Origin: Camillea tinctor
Lineage: Eukaryota; Ascomycota; Sordariomycetes; Xylariales; Xylariaceae
Length of the DNA: 64,000 nucleotides
Reading direction: 5' to 3'
Assembly: GCA_022578605.1 (NCBI GenBank)
Contig: MU394062.1
Coordinates: forward strand, 434,001 to 498,000
The notes under the pieces were generated by a model, which did not search any database, was not told the origin of the DNA, and worked only from the letters and a program-made list of their open reading frames with translations. Shown piece by piece: positions 1 to 12,400 of the stretch. Position numbers and translations under genes: made by a program. Positions within the stretch are counted from its first letter, which is position 1; each line of letters begins with the position of its first letter.

Positions 1-1090
1 CTTTGGATGAGAAATCCATCTTTTCGTATGGCTTGAGATACTGGCATATGAATCATTGTCTGTCACAGCTGAGCCGCGGGCGCATTCATATCAATCAGAA
101 AATCCGGGTATGGATTTCTGGATATCACCTTGCACATACTTCCTTTCTGTTACGTAGACGAGCATTTAGGAGCAGGCTTTTGTTGTGTATCACAATGACT
201 CGGGGTTATGCATCACCTCAAAATCATATATCTCTGTCGTGATGCCCTCTAAAGAAACCGGTCACGCCGGCTTACCTACCTATATAAGAGTCCCTTATTC
301 GTCAAGGGTATAAAGTCAGAGGGGCTTTTCCATGCTTAGAAAATGGTACTTGCTTCTAATCATCTTACCCCTCCTTTCTACGAATGTCTCTGTCACATCA
401 GTGACTACCTGTTACTCAATGTGCAGACCAATATGCATAGGGAATGCCTCCAAAGGATTTTACGACGGTCCGTACAGCGGTCCATCAGATGCTCGGCATT
501 GAACTCGGCCAATAATGACCCAATGGCGTCCGTAGGAGTAGGACTGTGTCAGGCAGGTATAGTTCTACACGATTCCTCGCCTATAGACTTTGGTGAGTTG
601 AAACCGATCCTGCTGGAAGTCATAGCATATACATGCCTCAGTTGAGAATTTATATGATTCGTATATCATCAACGTACCTGCTTACCTTGGTAACCTAGAT
701 ATGAACGGTGGGTACAAAAGCATTGGTTGACATTGATTGTCATATGTACAAAATCGTTAAACGAACCACCACCCCCTTAAACCTAGTTTGCCTAAAGTTT
801 ATACCTTTCGTGGGATCTATGCAAGGTACATAGTTATAAGCAAGGTCTTTTTTCCCCTGCGACATTAAGCTGCGTGACGCCATATCGGAGATTGAGAAGG
901 TTAACGCCGCAGACAATCCTACTTAAGGCATACTGGTGCTCCTTCTGCTCAGAGTCAAGCGCCAAGCTCAAGTTACGGTCGTCTGGTTCTAACTCTGATA
1001 CACCCCTTTTCTTCTCCTCTTGATTTTTGTTTCTGATCCCCTTAAACCGCCCCTCCTCCCCTCCTCCCCTCCTCCCCACCTTCTTCCAAG
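1..1090. other. Intergenic, no gene seen
   Basis: No convincing coding region is visible in this first kilobase. The open frames are short, lack family motifs and have no good splice context. The last 40 bases before the next gene are a strongly pyrimidine-rich leader. Confidence 0.6.
1051..1077 (+). repeat. CCTCCCCT tandem repeat in the 5' leader
   Basis: About three copies of an 8-base CT-rich unit end 13 bases before the start codon at 1091. Pyrimidine-rich tracts just upstream of starts are common in filamentous ascomycete promoters and leaders. A role in start-site choice or expression is inference. Confidence 0.7.
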
Positions 1091-1960
1091 ATGCGGGTCG
1101 GCTTCCTTGGTCTCGGCGTCATGGGCACGCCAATGGCGATGAACCTCGCTCGGAAGTTTCAGCTCACCGTCTGGAATCGGAACCCTGCGAAATGTCAGCC
1201 GTTAGAACAGGCTGGGGCTAGAGTAGCGGCAACGCCAGCTGAAGTGGTGGCTGAGTCCGAAATCATTTTCGTTATGCTGTTCGACGGCCCGGCTATTCAA
1301 TCAATCCTAAATGACGAATTTAAAAAGGCACTTCGCGGCAAGATTCTAGTCAATACTAGCTCGGTCCCCGCCGATTTCAGTCACTATCTCGCGAAAGAGG
1401 TTGGAGATGCAGGGGGAGACTTTATCGAGATGCCCGTGAGTGGCAGCACAGGGCCGGCTGAACAAGGTCAGCTCGTCGGTATGATGGCCGGCGACCCCGT
1501 CGTAGCCGAGCGAATCAAACCCGCACTCGAGCCGATCACTGCTACTGCAGTGTACTGTGGGCCAATTGGGACGGGCCTGATGACCAAATACGCCGTAAAT
1601 CTTGTTGCCATTACCATGACGTGCGGCTTAGGGGAAGCCATGAACCTCGCCCGAGTCCAAGGTCTCAACCTCGAGGCTTTCAAGCAGGTCCTCGATGCGG
1701 GCCCGATGGCTTCGGCGTATTCCAAGGTCAAGACCTCGAAGATGCTGAATGAGGATTGGTCGGCGCAAGCAGGAATCGCGGATTGCTATAACAGCACCCA
1801 GCTCATCGAGACGGCAGCCAAGGAGAGCAATGCGCAAGCACCTCTGATCCACCTCTGCGGGCTATTGTATAAGCACGCAGTGCAATCGGGTCTCGGTGAT
1901 GAAGACATGATCGCTGTGCATAAGGTGTTCGCTGACGCATCGCTCAACACCAATCGGTGA
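1091..1960 (+). CDS. NAD(P)-dependent beta-hydroxyacid dehydrogenase (3-hydroxyisobutyrate dehydrogenase-like)
   Basis: Intronless gene for 289 residues, the usual length for this family. The N-terminal Rossmann fold carries the dinucleotide motif GFLGLGVMGTPMA (residues 4-16). The substrate-binding segment PVSGSTGPAEQG lies at 115-126. The catalytic segment GTGLMTKYAVN contains the expected lysine (K166) and the following asparagine (N170). Family members oxidise small beta-hydroxyacids such as 3-hydroxyisobutyrate or tartronate semialdehyde, or reduce the matching semialdehydes (GLYR-type). The exact substrate cannot be read from sequence. No mitochondrial presequence is visible, since the protein starts directly with the first beta strand, so a cytosolic enzyme is likely. 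The start is well supported because the Rossmann motif begins three residues later. Confidence 0.93.
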   Translation: MRVGFLGLGVMGTPMAMNLARKFQLTVWNRNPAKCQPLEQAGARVAATPAEVVAESEIIFVMLFDGPAIQSILNDEFKKALRGKILVNTSSVPADFSHYLAKEVGDAGGDFIEMPVSGSTGPAEQGQLVGMMAGDPVVAERIKPALEPITATAVYCGPIGTGLMTKYAVNLVAITMTCGLGEAMNLARVQGLNLEAFKQVLDAGPMASAYSKVKTSKMLNEDWSAQAGIADCYNSTQLIETAAKESNAQAPLIHLCGLLYKHAVQSGLGDEDMIAVHKVFADASLNTNR

Positions 1961-2714
1961 TTTCAGATGTGTGTAGAAATCGCAATATCTAAACTTAATG
2001 CAGGGACTTGATGTTTCTACCGAACGTGCCTGTCTCGGGAATAGTTTATCTTGGGAATGAGGCAGTAATTTGGAAGCCTCTGACGTGATGGTTCGATTAT
2101 AGAAATGCCCGACTTGGTCCCTGCATATCGATCACCGTCGCCACCCCCAGACGGTTGATGAAATGCCTTGACTTAACAACCAATAGAAATCGTGCTAGTT
2201 GACATTGCCAAACTCGCCAGTGAAATGTTTAACAAATAGGTTTCACTGTCGTGCGAAGAAAAAAGGGTTCATCATATGGAAGTGAAATATACTGCATTGC
2301 TAGGTTGTGCTAATATATTGTAATGGAATGACTGTTGACCTGTAGAGGGCGAAAATCCTTCCCATTCTCTAAACTTGTTTTAAACATTGCCGGTTTGCGT
2401 GCTCTTTCCGAGTCGAGCTTTCATTCTAGTTCTTCGCAGCCATTTTGAGAATCCCGTTTAGCCAAACAAAAATCTCACCAACTCCATAACACCGCGAATA
2501 CCAGAGAAGTGTAGCTCCCATCCCCGCCGCTCCCCCGACGCCCTTGAAATCACTGTATTCCCGATCGTAATGCCTTTCCCATCGACTCGTAAATCTCATA
2601 CGTAGTTTCTTTGACTTGGCGCGTTCCGCTTGTAGTTCGCACAATGCGACGACCGCGGCATGATTCCGCGTTTAAAACTTTGATATATGTGTTGTGTGTG
2701 TGTGTGTGGTGATT
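1961..2714. other. Intergenic between the dehydrogenase and the small membrane protein
   Basis: No gene is supported here. A 72-residue open frame on the minus strand (2426-2644) has no recognisable motif. A (TG)n tract at 2693-2708 sits just beyond the stop of the small minus-strand gene. Confidence 0.5.
2693..2708. repeat. (TG)n microsatellite
   Basis: Eight TG dinucleotides in a row, immediately 3' of the stop codon of the minus-strand gene at 2715-2956, so probably in its 3' untranslated region. Confidence 0.85.
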
Positions 2715-2956
2715 TTATATCCTCAATTGCAGCAGCTTCATGACGCTGTGAGAGACAATCTGATAAACAGCAAAAGAGCCGCCAAGGATCAAACCCTGTT
2801 AAAGTATTAGGACATGATTGACATATTTCAGTGAGAGTCAGAAGAGAGAAAGGGGGTCAAGCATACAGTTCCTACAGCGAACACGGGGAATTTGCTGGCC
2901 ATTTCGAGGTCGGTGCCGACAGGCTCGAAGTCGTCAACAATTCTGTAAGGACGCAT
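2715..2956 (-). CDS. Small two-exon single-pass membrane protein, unknown function
   Basis: This gene is too short for a simple length filter, but the joined model is clean. Exon 1 is 2867-2956 (30 codons, starting MRPYRIVDDFEPVGTDLEMA). The intron is 2796-2866, 71 nt, with a GTATGC donor and a TTTAACAG acceptor. Exon 2 is 2715-2795 and ends with TAA. The product is 56 residues: an acidic, soluble N-terminus of about 20 residues, then a hydrophobic glycine-rich stretch FPVFAVGTGLILGGSFAVY (about residues 23-41) that could span a membrane once, and a short basic tail. The start codon follows an A-rich leader (CAAAATG). Size and layout recall small subunits of inner mitochondrial membrane complexes, but I do not recognise the family. 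The in-frame intron is the main evidence that it is real. Confidence 0.55.
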
Positions 2957-5900
2957 TTTGTGGGTTGGATTTTTCTTTTGTTGGAAAGATTTTGAGAGGG
3001 GAAAGTAAGTTGTTGGCGTTGATGTCTTGAGATGTGTAAGTTGAAGATCGCGGCTTTAGTTTTGTCTCTTTGTTGTATGTTGGTAGGTATATATATTGAT
3101 GATATCTAGTAAAGTAGTTGTGAATATCGGATTGGATCTTGTATGACTGTTACAAAATATGGAATGCCTAAACGTCTTTATATATACTATTGTCATCAAC
3201 CCTTTTGGGCAACTTATGTGATCCTCCTTGCGTAACCGTACTCTTTTCGTGGATGTGTATAACATGCGAGCTCGGCTTACCGACGGCTTCAGCCCATCCC
3301 GCCTATTCGGTGATGCCTGTAAGAAGTAGTATCCGCTTACACACATGACCCCTTGTTGTAATCCTGTTGTGATTCGTGTAGCTAAACTTTAGCTCTAACC
3401 ATCAAAGTTAGGATGCTTATTGTTATCACTCTTTTGCAGCGATGTCATTGGGATGTTTCTCGTACCAGGACAAAAAAAGAAAAAAAAAAGCCATGTCCTA
3501 GGTATGTCTCGGCTACCCCTCGCTTTGACCAGGGGATTTTCTATATGCTTGGCTCCAATATAGATCTCCGTAGAGGAGGGGTCACCCCGCCGCTGAGAAT
3601 GTGAGATGAACTAGACTCAGCCTCTACCTATTACTCATGGCTAACGCCGCATTTCCTAAGAGGTTTTTACAAGGGACAATTGGAATTTGGGAATTTCTGG
3701 CCTGTTCATCAGCAGGCACCTACTTGAAGCGGGTTCGTCGTGCCCAGTCACTGGGCTGCTGTGGCACGGTGGACCATTTTGTGCGTAAGCGAGCTCCAGT
3801 ACGTCCCGAAACGGAAGCGTTCAGCTATTTCCCAACCCACTTACCTGTCACGAGGAGTCCCAGGACCCAAGGATTGACGTCCCGGTACCCTGGTAATGGT
3901 AGAACTCAGCAAAACGCACACCGGAATTGTCCTGGCCTTGAAGTTAGGCGGAACGCTAAGCCCTGTCACGAAATTGGTAACGTCGCCCACTCTCGATGTA
4001 ACCAAGAGATGAGATAACTACCCTGAAAAGAGAAATGAAATCTAAACATAGGTTCAGAGCTAATTATGTCAGAATGAGTCTTACGGTATTCCGTATAACA
4101 AGGCTGACTAGGAATTGATCATAAAGCCAACTCTACCCGACTGTTTCTCTTAACTAACAATTAGGGAAGAAGTGGAAAGGGGAAAACAAAAGGCCACAAC
4201 TAGGTAGGTACGCAAGGAGGTAGTTTTCATAGTGCACTATTGAAACACGAAAGCTTGTTTGGGCACAGACTTCGAACATGGGATGAGTTATTGATAATCT
4301 GATCTGCATTGCTGAAGAGGCGGCTGCCATAATACGCATGGCGTTGCCCATAAAAACAATAGTCGGTAGTACAGCTTCATATCACTCACAACGACAACTA
4401 GATTGGTGCTAGATAGCTAGACAAGACATGACTCGTCAGGTTGTGTGTTTAAAAATGGAGATCGAGAACGAAGCCTGGTTACACGAGGCATCCGACCATG
4501 CAAGGGGGCCTGTCGAGAACGGATCCTAAGCATGAGGGCAGGGGGGCTTCCGAGTAGACTCTATCTTCTTGTTATTGCCGGGCGAGAGAGTGGGATTGGG
4601 TCTTTTTTTCACACGTCACAAGAACACGCAGCATGCCCAGTGTTATTGGAGCTAACCTAGTGATCCGATCGAATATATTGACCCCCCAGCCGAATATGTG
4701 AGCCAACGGTGCTTGCTCTATTCTACTCCTCTATAGCTAGCCCTCTCACCGTGCCATCACGCAATTCTAAAGCGGCAGCCTACCTACGTGCTATCCAAAT
4801 CCCGGCCCTTCCCCCAGGTCGCAAAAGCAAAGTCCACTCGGCGACTCTACAAATTAAAATCGCGTCATGCCTTAACAACTCAATCTCACCTTGATCGAAT
4901 CATGTTCAGCGGCATCTGGTCGGAATCCCTTGAGAAAGGCGGGGAGGAATGAGGAGATCGGTGAGCAGGAATAATGAAAACTGGGAAACGAAGTGCACTT
5001 CATGAGAGGAAGCACGGGTCGATGCATTTGGGGCTGCCAGGCTCTTCTGGGATATGAAGTCGGGAGGATTTCTGATTGGCCGGTAGCTTCGCTGGAGTCT
5101 ACCCTAGGTCCATGTTGGATGTGATAATCGGGAAACTTACCTTCACGAAGAATAAGACGCTCAAGTTACCAGTTGTCCATAAAGGCTGGGCCTGGAGGTT
5201 AGGTTTCTTCGGACTCTAGGTACCTAGATGGTCTTGATGAGCTACGGTTGGAGTGTAAAGTGGAATTGTGCTAGTCCTATGACTTTTAAAAGCATGTGAT
5301 ATTAACTATAATAACATTTTCTTTACGATTGATATACTAATATAAGTTTCAGACGACATATCATGCTTCAGGATATAGATTCCTTGAATGTATATTCCAG
5401 TCAGCCCAGTTCCGATACAAAATTGATTATTCAGAGTCGTCCTCCCTCCTCTTGATTATTCCTTGGTCCGGGAAGATCTGGGCAGTGTGTCTAGGTAAGG
5501 TGAAGTTGCAAGCCTCACTGACTGGGCTCTTGATAGACTTCCTAGGAGTTTCGATATTGCTCCCCCACTAGAATACTTCTTATATGATATCTGATATGGA
5601 TTCGGTGGGTTAAGAGTTCGGCTTAACAGGGCTTACTATAACGAGGCGGCTAAATTCATGTCAAGAACACGACATGACACTATATCCGCTTCCTTCAAGG
5701 TACTAGTGTCAGTGAAGATGAAGATAAAGGGAACTAGGATAAATAGTCGAGGACAGTTGTTTGATGAACTGTCATCTGTATGACCAAGTATGAATCTAGC
5801 ATTTCGGTGTGGTTAGCTATCTCCAACATAACGGTGTATAGTTAGTTTAGGATGTGCACCATAAATTAGCGTAGTTAGATTATACCTGTTGGTAACAGTC

Positions 5901-6503
5901 TATGTAATGTACTTTTGTGGATAAATGTCGTGTTCGTTGTATGGATTGTGACGTGATAACCACGTCTAAATACAGAATCGACGTAGGTCGGTTAGATCAG
6001 TAGCTTCGTATGGTGCTCATGTAGTACAAAAAGGAATCTACTTTCGTCCTTGAGTGGGGTGAAGCCTCTATGTCGGCCACTAAATGAGTATACCCGTGAC
6101 GATATCGGAAGTAGGTGGCAACAGAGATGTGATAGCCCAGAATGGCAGTCTCCAGAGCTAGGTAGTGTATTTGGTAATATAACACGATTGGTACATACAT
6201 TATATGCTAAGATAAAATCCTCAGCCGGGAATCTCTATACGCTTTATTCTAACTTGGATGAGTTCTACTTGATGCTAGTGGTTCGTATTTATTCGTATTT
6301 TCGCGTGGAATTAAACATGCATTGAACTTGTTGACAAAGCATTCATATACCCCACAAGGCTCTCCTGTTGTTAGAAGATATTCGGTATAGAAGCAAAAGG
6401 TTGCAGATTATCAGACACCATTCTTGTGCCATTCCATCTATGACAAACTAACCTAATGACTCCCTGGAGTGCATGGAGAAAGTTCATATGCTATCAATCC
6501 TTA
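2957..6503. other. Gene-poor AT-rich tract
   Basis: About 3.5 kb without a supportable gene. Open frames are short and stop-rich on both strands. A 12-base palindrome, CTAGGTACCTAG, lies at 5216-5227. The tract runs into a broken gene at 6504-6969, consistent with a decaying region. Confidence 0.5.
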
Positions 6504-6969
6504 TCATTTCGCGTCTGCGTCGCTCAACATCTGCTCCAATACTTTGATACTCTCAGCAGTATCTACAAACTCTAGGATCTGCGAGACTCGCTTCCCATCT
6601 TCGGTAAAATCCAGGTCCCAGATTAGCTCGACAGTACTCTTAGATTCGTCGAGCGTGGTGATGGTTTGTTCAGTCCATATAGTAGCTCTCCGCTGAGTTG
6701 TATCGATTACTGGTTCTAGTGACTCTTTCGGATACGTCCTTCATGGTTTGGAACTTGATCTTCATCTGAGCTTCGTAGTCAGCGTTCGAGATTTAGGCTT
6801 TGAAGACCTGCGGGTACTTTTGAATGAATGATAGAGGCCGGTATATTCGAATGCAGTCTTCTGATAGAATCGCGGAGAATAGAGACACATCCTTCTGCTT
6901 CACGGCAAGCGTATTGTTTTTCAAAAAGGCATTAGCTGTTCTCTCTAGAGTTGCTCGGAAGTCATCCAT
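6504..6969 (-). pseudogene. Decayed SnoaL/NTF2-like small protein gene
   Basis: The minus strand starts with a good context (GCCATGG) and reads MDDFRATLERTANAFL, then a segment containing LSEDCIRIYRPLSF. This is the pattern of fungal SnoaL-like proteins of about 150 residues (N-terminal helices, then dC-R...P-sf). The frame meets an in-frame TAA right after KYPQVFKA and resumes with ISNADYEAQMKIKF. Near 6705-6715 the reading must shift by one base to continue with PVIDTTQRRATIW, WDLDFTEDGKRVSQILEFVD and a stop at 6504. The second half keeps the family signature (w-l-F-edGkri-ri-eFvD). No introns explain the breaks. I read it as a gene silenced by one nonsense change and one frameshift; a sequencing error or an unusual intron is less likely. 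Confidence 0.65.
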
Positions 6970-8210
6970 GGCGAGTATATTGTGTGAGTTTCTATGACGT
7001 CGCTTGTAAACTTCGCAAACTTATGTTAGAATGTAATTTAAGTACCCAATGCTTGGTGTTTCAGAATATTTAGTCGTTGGGATCAACGGTAATGAAAATA
7101 TCCACGGTGAAAAAGAGAGAGAAAAAAAGGAAAAGGCTTCGATTGCCCGTATGACAAGTCAGAGAAGTGGAGAGGAAAGATTTTTCTAGACGATTAACAC
7201 GTTGGATTTGATATCTCATTTATGGATATATGGAATCTTGGCAGTTATCCTTAATTCTTGTCTTTTCCAATCGGTACTATCCCTTGGTTCCTTGTTGGCC
7301 GTAGAATAACTAACTGCATATTATGCGCATATGAGAACGGACGTATCATATCAGCTGTCTAGCATTACAACAAAAGGACATTTTGACGGAGAAACATAGC
7401 ATATATAGGCATAAAAAATGAACCTCACCAACTTATTTTTCGGAACGTCTCACTTAAGGGCTTTTTCTCGTCGATAGTTGACCATGCTCAAAATTCTGAC
7501 TGGGGGTTCCATGGGGGTTCCAGAAGGGGGGATGGGAGGAGGATCATTAAAAATATCCCGTAAGCCGTAACCTAGATAAATCATGTCCCTTAAGGCAAGT
7601 CTCCTGATATACCTCCTTAAAGACGACGTACCTAACTCGATTATGATCTCGGCTAATTTATTGACAATATCTGAAATAAAACTTTATGTTGTTCAGCGGC
7701 TAGATATTTGAGTCAATCCTGACGACATTAAACGAATACATATTGTTTCTCGACTTCCATCGCGTTAGATAAGTTCTCATGTGCGACTCAAAAAGCATTT
7801 TTGAATTACCATGCGTGATCTCTGCGAATTCATTTACAACCATTTGTGGGATTTACGCGAAATTTTTCTTTATACAAGTGGCGAAAGACGGTGAAGCGCA
7901 TCATGTTTTTGGGGTATTATCAGATATAAGGGTATGAGGTATGGGGTATGGAATAGAATGCGTAAGGTCTTCGCGTGACTCCCTTAAGGGGTAAATGTTG
8001 GTGATTCTCTAGAGGGTTCTGTTCTGTATTTCCATTTCTATCCTCTTCTGTCCAAGGGGAGCTGTTTCGTCCTAAGTATATACCTATTCACCGAATTCAA
8101 CATGAGCTTGATTGGTTGGCCTTTCATCACCTGCTGCATTCTTGAAACTGATAACATGAGTAGACGAAATTCCACACTGATTTCAAGATCGTAGGTTATA
8201 ATATTTAACC
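6970..8210. other. Intergenic, AT-rich, nothing recognised
   Basis: No coding region, RNA or repeat element is supported between the broken SnoaL-like gene and the end of the rhodopsin-domain gene. The first few hundred bases would be the promoter of the dead gene. Confidence 0.5.
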
Positions 8211-9465
8211 TCAACAAGGTTCCATACGGATGTATGGGCTGACTCGACCACTATTGGTGTGACCACCATTGATGTGCCCATCACTGCCTCCCGATGTCGA
8301 GTTACGTGGAGTCCTGTCGGTCTCAGTATAATACATGGACGTAGCATACACGGGTGTTTGGGGTTTATTCATGACTGACTTTTTAACGTAACTACCCCAG
8401 AAACGACACATAGCTGGTGCACAGCCTACCGAAATGGCCACTGCATTTTCGACTGCGCTAAGTTATAAGTTAGGTCTATTGTAGTGGCGAAAACAATGTA
8501 CAAAAAATGGACAAAACTTACAAGCAAACAATGATAAGAACCGCAGAACCGTGACGGTGTAAAAATGTCCATCTGAAATACAAGGAAATCACCGAGGCAA
8601 ATATTCCACTTAAAATCACTGTTAGTCTTTATATTATGTGGTAATACTAGGGGGGAAAACGTACAGTACGCCAGAGAAGAACACTATGCCGAGACCAATC
8701 TTTTTAGACTTTTCGAGATGTAGATGGATAATGATTGGGATAGGCAGAGAGAACATAATTGCATCCCAAAATGCTGAAACAAAGCCGGATATGACCATAG
8801 TCAAAACGTGAGCATTCTCGCACTTGAGATACTCTTCCTCTGGATACCAAGGCGAAGTGAGAGGGCACGTGGATAAGGTAAGAAGCAAGACCGCGATAAA
8901 CACCAAAGCGGCTAGTATTAGAGTAGTCCACATGATGTACCGGAGCCAACGACGAATACCAAAGAGCTTAGTATAGAGGAAAGCAATGGATGCTTTCGAG
9001 AACCACGAGGTGCTTAGGGATAATAGGACGATTTCGACAAAACGCTATAGGAACCTCAAGGTCAGTTTGCCCAATATTAGTCAATATATGTGTTTGAAGC
9101 TTCCCTTTTGATCCCATATTAAATCTTCCCATGATTTTACATGAAGTGTTCAGGTGTTAGATTAAAACACAGCAGCTAAAGAAGCAAACTGGATAGGCTT
9201 TGGACTTATATTGTGCTGCAATACAGTAGAGGACAAATGTAGCAATCAGGAAACCCAAGCCAACGACAGAAAAGTCTTTTAGAAGTTAGTCACCATGGGC
9301 CAAATAGAGTGTGAGATAGAAATTACAATCTTCGATGGCTAGCTTGCTGTGCGGCATATGGTAGTTCACGAAAATCCGAATTCCCACGAAGACGCTAGCG
9401 ATAGAAATAAAAGTGCCGCCAATGGCTCTGGTTGCCATTGGTGGGAGGTAGTAATTGGTGGGCAT
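8211..9465 (-). CDS. Fungal rhodopsin-domain (PTH11/SAT4-like) seven-helix membrane protein
   Basis: Five exons restore the family pattern: 9327-9465, 9190-9275, 8665-9044, 8522-8608 and 8211-8457, giving 312 residues. The start is MPTNYYLPPMATRAIGG, the usual opening of this family; an upstream in-frame GTG is not used. The first join gives IEDYFSVVGLGFLIA (the family's DDY motif). Exon 3 holds STSWFSKASIAFLYTKLFG (the K-x-S segment of helix 4) and a long hydrophobic run to SLPIPIIIHLHLEKSKKIGL. The next joins give FFSGVLGIFASVISLYFR and AVENAVAISVGCAPAMC, the closing helix. Introns have GTAATT, GTACGT and GTAAGT donors. The intron between exons 2 and 3 (9045-9189, donor GTTTGC) is weak, and the segment it replaces is shorter than in relatives. 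The tail is polar and Gly/Ser-rich. Relatives include host-sensing GPCR-like proteins; the ligand is unknown. Confidence 0.78.
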
Positions 9466-12400
9466 GACGAACGGGAACAGTGAGTCGAGTAAAACCAACA
9501 ACGATATCGTAGCTAAGAAAAGCACAGTTAAAAGTAGAACACTACTAGTTTACCGGAAAGGACATATCTAACGACCTAGGCAGGTAAGGAGACCGAGAGA
9601 TAGCACTGTTAAATAAGTCAATAAAAGCTTCCTCGGAACATTGCGCTCTCGAAAGCGAAGGCTATATGACTTGTAAGACTATCCAGAAGAATTTAACACC
9701 ACACGACGAGAGCTATCAAGGTGGGTAGCACTTTTGTTGGCCGTCAAAATGGCATATATGTGTGTCACTCAGCAGCCTTTTGATCGGCGCAGCCTACATG
9801 GAAGGCTGCATATATTGAATGCAGTCTATTAAAACTACATGGACCGTTACCGTATACAAATACCGTCTAACCAAAGCCTGCCTGCCTGATACTAGATGGA
9901 TCTACAGTTACACTGCCATTAGGAAGAGCCTCGCTCAAACCGTACCTAAGGCTCTCGCGGAGTAATTCGGTTCTACATTGCAGTGCACCCCCAATTCTCA
10001 GCACATGTCGAAGTGAAGATCAAGAGACAACTCAGAGGTTGTAATTGCACAATGACATCACGCCAAAAAGTATAAAAAGCAATAATGTCAGCGTAGCTCT
10101 TGAGTTTTGCAGAAGATCTTTTGTATAGTATCATGGCTAAATAGTAGTGCATGTGTCACGTACTATTTGACTAGAATTAGACGTCATAGGTAGATCAATC
10201 CGGGATATTCTTGTATGAATTATGTATAAGCCGTATAACTTGACTTGAATGAACGGTAGCTCTCAGTATGTGTGCATATTTTGGTTTTAACACTTGTCAT
10301 CGTCTAGCCACGATAAAGGGAAATTGTACAGAAATAGGTTATGTTGTAAACTAGGGTAGAGAAGACCAACAACTACCCTTGGTTGTATGAGGCTATAAGG
10401 GACTTAAAAAATACAATCAGTTTACACTACCTCACCACAGTATTCAAGTTAAGGGAAAATAAATAGCAAAGTATGAAATTTATTGATCTGAGTATAAATA
10501 ACTAGAAGATCTTGTTAAGAAGTCTGAGGCTAAGAAGCAACACATATTTGTATAAACTGATGTCAAGGGAATAAGATAAGGTGCATTAGTCTAAAGGAGA
10601 GCCTTGGGGGAGGTTATAGCCCTAATATGATTATATACATGTATGACGTATTGGTATTATAGTGTCATATAGTGAGGTAGTAACACCATATTTTAAAACC
10701 ACTAAAATCAAGACCTTTATACGCTGCTCTCAAGAGTTAGGACAAGGACAAGTTTAGAGAAGGGCTTTCTCGGGGTCTTGAAGATGAAAGAGGGATAGGC
10801 TTTGGTACGGTGATGATACCCCCCTTTCCATTGTAGGTCCTACATTGACATTACTCTTACGATTCCTACACACGGATAGGATTACAGAAAAGATCATCAT
10901 TATGTATATTCACATGAAGCAGGCTACGATAGTCTTGAATAAAGATATAAGAAGAATACCACCAACTGCCCAAATACAGTTATGGGTAAGAAAGATCGTC
11001 CCGGGATGTAATTCAAAGGATACCCTACCTGTACAGCATCTTGGCTCTTGGATAGTGTTTCTAATGCTTAGAAAGCTTCATACAAGCTTTTTGCAGCCAC
11101 GCAATAAAGTGTGATGCTGTATGAAAAGTTACATCACCAAATCCTCAGTCATTAGATGAGAGATGCTGCAAAAAAATAACAGTTCAGAGCCTGATAAAAC
11201 CGAGAACAATGGGGCTTTTTTCAGAGAGAAGTTCCATTTACATGAGAACTCAGTCTTTGAAAACATGCCTTTTGGAAGTTATAGAAGTACGATATACAAG
11301 TTTTGGGGGAGCTGGAGGGATCTCAGACTGGGAATTTAGGAAACACAAGATGTTTACTGATCGACATATCTTCCTTCGCCCCCATTTCCCGGGAGCTTGG
11401 GGGTTCAATTACTCTCTGCCCCCAGGGCTACTAACTTTTCACATTCATAGTATCCGGTATAACTAGAGATGGGGAGGGATGGCATACAATATAAGCCTAG
11501 TCGTCCTGTTAGCGGTGGGCCCCCAAAATCTTTGTTCTGTCCCCTTTTCATTCTTCTTTCAGGTTCCCCCTCCGCTTCGTATATATGAACTCGCTCCGGT
11601 TCATTTATGTGATGGCAAATCTTTCCAGGTGCCCAACTACCACGTAAACATATAACTAGACTACGTGGGCATTCTCCTTGCCAACCCACCGCACTAGGCT
11701 CTGCATATTCCTTCTTGAATGTCCCATAATAGCACACTGCAGATGAGGCGAGCTATATCTGAAATATACTTAAAATAGACTACTATAGTAATATTCCATA
11801 ATTTCTGTGCTCTACACTAGACGTGTACTCCTTTTATATACCCGCTTTCACTGGATGTGCCTAGTAATAGGTCCTTTTTCTATCTATACATAATTTCCCT
11901 ACGGGTTTAACTTCATCTCTATTCGCTCTCCATTGAGTATTTTGCCATGAAATCCATCGTTGATATCCCATACCTAATACCATGTGTTACCTCCCGCCTC
12001 TTGCATAACTAGTACACCTTTATCGCTGCTAGTTGTTTTCTTCTCCTCAAAGACATTTTGGTTATAAAAAAGCATAAAAGTCACACAATACGAATGGCTC
12101 TTTGTATTCTAAAGTCATTACAATCTCAACTATTCCATTATCGAGAGAGCCATTTATGTTATGTTGTGGCAGAAATACATCTACATTACGAAAGGAGTTC
12201 ATTATACGAGACTACTTCCTTGCTGGGAAATACCTAGCTTTTATTATTTAGAACCACAGCTACTATAGTCCTAAGAGTAGCTCACACGAGGACCAATTTA
12301 AATAGTACGTACCCGAGTTCTGGTAATAATTATTGATACCTTGATATTGACCTCTTTCCGTAACACATATCTTCAACCCTATTTTTTGCCCGGCAACAGT

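Noticed and set aside
2426..2644. 72-residue minus-strand open frame beyond the small membrane protein
   Set aside because: No motif, no splice signal linking it to the upstream exon, and no good start context.
11405..11737. 110-residue minus-strand open frame in the AT-rich gap
   Set aside because: No motif, no membrane or signal pattern, and poor start context.
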